A DNA stretch of 64,000 nt, from contig NZ_UETC01000004.1 in assembly GCF_900116765.1 (NCBI RefSeq), forward strand, positions 1 to 64,000, given 5' to 3'. The notes under the pieces were generated by a model. That model ran no database searches. It saw only the letters and a program-made list of their open reading frames with translations, and had not been told where the DNA came from. This DNA is from Jannaschia seohaensis (GTDB taxonomy: Bacteria > Pseudomonadota > Alphaproteobacteria > Rhodobacterales > Rhodobacteraceae). Below, in pieces: positions 60,922 to 64,000 of this stretch; position 1 is the first letter of the stretch; every line of letters starts with the position of its first letter. The translations under genes were made by a program, and so were the position numbers.

Positions 60922-61244
60922 TGGGGGACGGGAACCCTTGGGCCGGGGAGGTGGCGCTGACGCTCGACGGGGAGCGCCGGGTGCTGAAGCTGACTTTGGG
61001 CGCTCTGGCCGAACTGGAGGCGGCGATGGAGGCGGACAGTCTCGTCGCGCTGGTCGAGCGGTTTGAGACCGGGGGCTTCTCCGCGCGGGACGTGGCGGCA
61101 TTGCTGCTGGCGGGGCTGCGCGGAGGCGGGTGGTCCGGCGGGGCGGGAAATCTGCTGGACGCGGAGATCGAGGGCGGGCCGCTGGAGTGCACGCGGGTGG
61201 CCGCGTTGCTGCTGGGACGCGCCTTCGCGTTGCCGGGCGGATGA
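60921..61244 (+). CDS. GTA g10, tail assembly protein (GTA_gp10)
   Basis: A 107-residue protein starting MGDGNPWAGEVALTLDGERR; 'LKLTLGALAELEAAMEADSL' and 'FSARDVAALLLAGLRGGGWS' match the GTA_gp10 family. It likely acts as a tail chaperone around the tape measure. ATG 60921 overlaps the g9 stop; TTG 60918 is also in frame. Overlaps the next gene by 4 bp. Confidence 0.92.
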   Translation: MGDGNPWAGEVALTLDGERRVLKLTLGALAELEAAMEADSLVALVERFETGGFSARDVAALLLAGLRGGGWSGGAGNLLDAEIEGGPLECTRVAALLLGRAFALPGG

Positions 61245-61435
61245 GCGGGACGTTCGACTGGTCCGCGCTGATGCGGGCGGGGATGCGCGGGCTGGGGCTG
61301 AGCCCCGCCGTGTTCTGGGCGCTGACGCCGGCGGAGCTGGCCTTTCTGCTGGGGCATGGGGACGGGCGGCTGCCGATGGACCGCGCGGCGCTGGAGGCGC
61401 TGGCGGCTCGGTTTCCCGATGAAGGAGGGACGTGA
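61241..61435 (+). CDS. GTA g10.1, phage tail assembly chaperone
   Basis: A 64-residue protein: MSGTFDWSALMRAGMRGLGL, then 'SPAVFWALTPAELAFLLGHG'. It matches the small tail assembly chaperone between g10 and g11 in Rhodobacter GTAs. In phages such pairs often arise by a programmed frameshift; here both have their own starts. Its stop overlaps g11 (TGATGG). Confidence 0.9.
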   Translation: MSGTFDWSALMRAGMRGLGLSPAVFWALTPAELAFLLGHGDGRLPMDRAALEALAARFPDEGGT

Positions 61436-62076
61436 TGGATCGTGAGATCGGCAAATACGGCGATGAGCTGGACGCCTTGGAAGAGAAGCTGGGGGGCGGC
61501 CATCTGGTCATCTCCCGCTTCACCAGGGAGCTTGGGGCGCTAGAGGGACAGATGTTGTTCACGCAGCGCGAGGTGAAGGGCCTGTCGCGCAGCTTCGGCG
61601 GAAGTCTGAAGCGGGCTTTCGACGGGGTCGTCTTCGACGGAACGAAGTTGTCGGACGCGCTGAGCGGGCTGGCCCGGTCGATGGTGAACGCGACCTACAA
61701 CGCGGCCGTGAAGCCGGTGCAGACCGCGCTGGGCGGCGCCTTGGCGCAGGGGATCAACCGGATCCTGCCTTTCGCGGACGGTGCCTCTTTTGCGCAGGGT
61801 CGGGTGATGCCCTTCGCGTCGGGGGGCGTCGTCTCGGGCCCGGTGGCGTTTCCGATGCGCGGTGGCACCGGGCTGATGGGCGAGGCGGGGCCGGAGGCGA
61901 TCATGCCGCTGCGTCGAGGCGCGGATGGGCGGCTGGGCGTCGAGATGACCGGAGGCGGGGCGGTGACCGTGAACATGAACATCACAACGCCGGATGTCGC
62001 CGGATTCCGGCGGTCGCGCAGTCAGGTCGCCGCCGAGATGTCGCGGGCCTTGGCGCGCGGCGCCCGCAATCGCTGA
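61435..62076 (+). CDS. GTA g11, tail tape measure protein
   Basis: A 213-residue protein, very short for a tape measure but normal for GTAs, whose tails are short. It starts MDREIGKYGDELDALEEKLG (helical), with the middle 'FDGTKLSDALSGLARSMVNA' and the Gly-rich 'FASGGVVSGPVAFPMRGGTG' followed by LMGEAGPEAIMPLRRGADG typical of phage tape measure C-termini. It sets tail length and enters the recipient's envelope. ATG 61435, with in-frame GTG 61432 just before. Confidence 0.93.
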   Translation: MDREIGKYGDELDALEEKLGGGHLVISRFTRELGALEGQMLFTQREVKGLSRSFGGSLKRAFDGVVFDGTKLSDALSGLARSMVNATYNAAVKPVQTALGGALAQGINRILPFADGASFAQGRVMPFASGGVVSGPVAFPMRGGTGLMGEAGPEAIMPLRRGADGRLGVEMTGGGAVTVNMNITTPDVAGFRRSRSQVAAEMSRALARGARNR

Positions 62077-62088
62077 GGGAGGTGAGCC

Positions 62089-62721
62089 ATGGGCTTTCAC
62101 GAGATACGGTTTCCGACGGCGCTCTCTTTCGGGAGCGTCGGCGGGCCGGAGCGGCTGACCGAGATCGTCGCGCTGGCAAATGGGCATGAGGAGCGGAACA
62201 CGCCCTGGGCTCATTCGCGGCGGCGCTACGATGCGGGGATCGGGATGCGGTCCCTAGACAATCTGGCCGAGCTGATCGCCTTTTTCGAGGCACGGCGTGG
62301 GCGGCTCTATGGGTTCAGGTGGAAAGACTGGGCGGATCACCTTTCCTGTGGGCCGTCCGGGGTGCCGGGTCCTGGGGATCAGGTGATCGGCTTTGGCGAC
62401 GGAAGTGCGACGGAATTCGCGTTGACGAAGACCTACGCCTCGGGTGGCGCGGATTATGTGCGGCCGATCACCAAGCCGGTGGAAGGCAGTGTGCGGGTCG
62501 CGGTGGACGGAATCGAAGTCGCCGAAGGCGCCGGGTTCACAGTCGATCCGACGACGGGGCTCGTCAGTCTGAACGTCACGCCAGGGTCGGGGCTGGTGGT
62601 CTCGGCCGGTTTCGCTTTCGACGTTCCGGTGCGGTTCGACACGGATGCGATCCGGATCTCGGCAGCGGGGTTCCAGGCGGGCGAAGTGCCGGACGTCCCG
62701 GTCGTGGAGCTGCGCGCATGA
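62089..62721 (+). CDS. GTA g12, distal tail protein (DUF2460)
   Basis: A 210-residue DUF2460 protein starting MGFHEIRFPTALSFGSVGGP. 'SRRRYDAGIGMRSLDNLAEL', 'FFEARRGRLYGFRWKDWADH' and 'FAFDVPVRFDTDAIRIS' are family hallmarks. It forms the ring between tube and baseplate hub. RBS GGGAGGTG 5 bp upstream. Overlaps g13 by 4 bp. Confidence 0.95.
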   Translation: MGFHEIRFPTALSFGSVGGPERLTEIVALANGHEERNTPWAHSRRRYDAGIGMRSLDNLAELIAFFEARRGRLYGFRWKDWADHLSCGPSGVPGPGDQVIGFGDGSATEFALTKTYASGGADYVRPITKPVEGSVRVAVDGIEVAEGAGFTVDPTTGLVSLNVTPGSGLVVSAGFAFDVPVRFDTDAIRISAAGFQAGEVPDVPVVELRA

Positions 62722-63587
62722 CCGGTCTGCTGGGACGCTTCGCGGGAGGTGTGAGCACGATCTGTCGGGCTTGGGTGCTGACGCGGACGGATGGTCGTGT
62801 GTTCGGCTTCACCGATCACGATGCTTCGCTGACGGTGGATGGCGTGACCTGCGTGGCGGAGTCGGGGATGACGGCAGGCGCGCTGGAGGCCGCCACGGGG
62901 CTGTCGGTGGACAACACCGAGGCCGTCGGAGCACTGCGTCACGATGGGCTGACCGAAGCGGACATGCGCGCGGGCCGGTGGGATGATGCTGCCGTGGTGG
63001 CCTATCTCGTGGATTGGCGGCTGCCCTCGGCTTTCGAAGTGGTGTTTCGCGGGACGCTTGGGGAATTGAGCGTGGGCGAGGGCGCCTTTACCGCCGAGCT
63101 GCGCGGGCTCTCGGAGGCTCTGAACCGCGTGCGGGGCCGCGTCTACCAGCCGCGCTGTGATGCCGTTCTGGGCGATTTGCGCTGCGGGGTCGATTTGGCC
63201 GATCCCACCTTCTTCGGCGAGGGCGTCGTGGATGCGGTCGAGGAGGGTCGGGTGCTCAGCCTGTCGGGGCTGGCGGCATTCGCGGATGGCTGGTTCGCCC
63301 GGGGTCGGATCGAGGTCTTGGATGGGGCGGCGGCCGGTCTTGTGGAGCAGATAAAGCGCGACGTGGGACAAGCCGAGCGGCGTGTCGAGCTTTGGGGCGC
63401 GCTGCGCGCCGATCTGGCTGTGGGAGATCGGGTTCGCGTCGAGGCGGGCTGCGACAAACGGGCGGAGACATGCCGCGCGAAGTTCTCTAACTTTTGGAAC
63501 TTTCGAGGGTTTCCGCATATCCCTGGGGACGACTGGCTGATGGCCTATCCGACATCGGGCAAGCGTAACGATGGCGGGCGGCTGTGA
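62718..63587 (+). CDS. GTA g13, hub protein (DUF2163) with Fe-S cysteines
   Basis: A 289-residue DUF2163 protein starting MTGLLGRFAGGVSTICRAWV. Four conserved cysteines are seen: in 'YQPRCDAVLGDLRCGVDLAD' (two) and 'VEAGCDKRAETCRAKFSNFW' (two); the ending 'NFRGFPHIPGDDWLMAYP' is typical. In the Rhodobacter GTA structure the hub carries an iron-sulfur cluster bound by four cysteines, which these match. Overlaps the g14 GTG start. Confidence 0.94.
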   Translation: MTGLLGRFAGGVSTICRAWVLTRTDGRVFGFTDHDASLTVDGVTCVAESGMTAGALEAATGLSVDNTEAVGALRHDGLTEADMRAGRWDDAAVVAYLVDWRLPSAFEVVFRGTLGELSVGEGAFTAELRGLSEALNRVRGRVYQPRCDAVLGDLRCGVDLADPTFFGEGVVDAVEEGRVLSLSGLAAFADGWFARGRIEVLDGAAAGLVEQIKRDVGQAERRVELWGALRADLAVGDRVRVEAGCDKRAETCRAKFSNFWNFRGFPHIPGDDWLMAYPTSGKRNDGGRL

Positions 63588-64000
63588 ACCGCGTCGTCAA
63601 TGAGGCGCGGCGGTGGCTGGGCACGCCCTACATGCACCAAGCCTCTGTGCGGGGCGCGGGGACGGATTGCCTGGGGCTGATCCGTGGCGTGTGGCGGGCC
63701 CTCTACGGCAACGAGCCTGAGGTCGTACCGCGATACAGTGCCGATTGGGCGGAGCCGCAGCGCGATGAGGTGCTCTGGCGGGCGGCGTTACGCCATTTGG
63801 TTCCGGTCCCGCCCGAGCGGGCGCTGACATCCGGGGAGTGCCTGCTGTTCCGGATGCGCGACGGTAGCGTCGCCAAGCATCTCGGCATCGTAGGTCTGGA
63901 CGGACCCATGCCAAGCTTCATTCACGCCTATAGCGGGCGCGGCGTGGTCGAAAGCCCGCTGTCTCGCCCTTGGGTGCGCCGTATCGCGGCGCGCTTCGAC
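63584..64000 (+). CDS. GTA g14, NlpC/P60 cell-wall peptidase (partial)
   Basis: Starts at GTG 63584 (overlap with g13 stop) and is open to the window end (139 codons). N-terminus MNRVVNEARRWLGTPYMHQA; the catalytic Cys is in 'GAGTDCLGLIRGVWRALYGN' and the His in 'VAKHLGIVGLDGPMPSFIHA'. It cuts recipient peptidoglycan from the tail tip. The next gene, g15 (the large host-contact protein), is expected just beyond the window. Confidence 0.92.
   Translation, partial: MNRVVNEARRWLGTPYMHQASVRGAGTDCLGLIRGVWRALYGNEPEVVPRYSADWAEPQRDEVLWRAALRHLVPVPPERALTSGECLLFRMRDGSVAKHLGIVGLDGPMPSFIHAYSGRGVVESPLSRPWVRRIAARFD

Noticed and set aside
60921..61435. Programmed frameshift between GTA g10 and g10.1
   Set aside because: Each has its own start codon with a 4-bp overlap and no slippery run is seen at the junction; coupled translation explains it.

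Overview
The window is chromosomal DNA of a high-GC alphaproteobacterium, almost certainly a marine member of the Rhodobacterales (Roseobacter/Rhodobacter group). Supporting evidence: a gene transfer agent (GTA) structural cluster in canonical order, a DddL-type DMSP lyase, an F0 ATP synthase operon (atpI-B-E-F'-F) separate from F1 genes, the DUF177-rpmF-plsX-fabH-ihfA-merR block, a double-length dCTP deaminase, and a tRNA-His that lacks encoded G-1 and carries A73, as is typical of alphaproteobacteria.

Layout. 0-4.3 kb is an eroded accessory stretch: the N-terminus of an IS630-type transposase, SseB-like and uracil-DNA-glycosylase-like genes, a gene with an in-frame amber codon, dddL carrying an 11-copy heptanucleotide tract that puts it out of frame, and a broken DUF1963 gene. 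4.5-6.7 kb is groESL under a CIRCE operator. 6.8-10.3 kb has a pilin-like protein, an HxlR-type regulator and nhaA, with the nhaA leader and 5' end duplicated as a remnant about 1.4 kb upstream. 10.4-12.6 kb encodes capsule-export proteins, followed by MscS, a DUF3445 protein and dCTP deaminase. 15.9-22.3 kb is housekeeping (tRNA-Pro, merR, ihfA, fabH, plsX, rpmF, DUF177, bamE), then a frameshifted cupin gene and an ArsR-type regulator. 22.5-25.1 kb is the F0 operon. 25.1-33.1 kb is mixed: hydrolases, THUMP methyltransferase, prs, an isomerase, a heavily decayed glutaredoxin-MauE/DoxX gene, mmcB, GNAT and tRNA-His. 33.1-45.6 kb includes UbiB, MalY/PatB, three peptide deformylase paralogues, a GGDEF-EAL protein, fmt, ispH, a dead GNAT gene, rnhA, Nudix and a TRIC-type channel. 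45.7-46.9 kb is an endolysin-holin pair; 47.4-49.8 kb is ccmF-ccmH; 50-53.8 kb is DUF2087, enoyl-CoA hydratase, fabF and mltG. 54.2-64 kb is the GTA cluster g1 to g14, truncated by the window edge.

How parts work together. The GTA genes encode packaging (TerS, TerL), head (portal, gp3.5, protease, capsid), connector, tail and hub parts; the GH108 lysozyme and holin 8 kb upstream match the GTA lysis pair. fmt, two intact deformylases and one deformylase-like protein lacking catalytic residues lie within about 5 kb. Three copies of a short palindrome ending CTAC(G) occur, two inside high-output operons (groESL, atp) and one inside the ccmH signal-peptide codons.

The most striking observation is the dddL heptamer tract. 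Eleven copies give a +1 shift and truncate the protein before its cupin domain; 10, 7, 4 or 1 copies would restore frame. This looks like a phase-variable switch on DMSP cleavage. Other notable items are the duplicated structured nhaA leader (candidate Li+/Na+ riboswitch), the catalytically degenerate deformylase beside fmt, and several single-base frameshifts in G runs that may be real decay or assembly errors.
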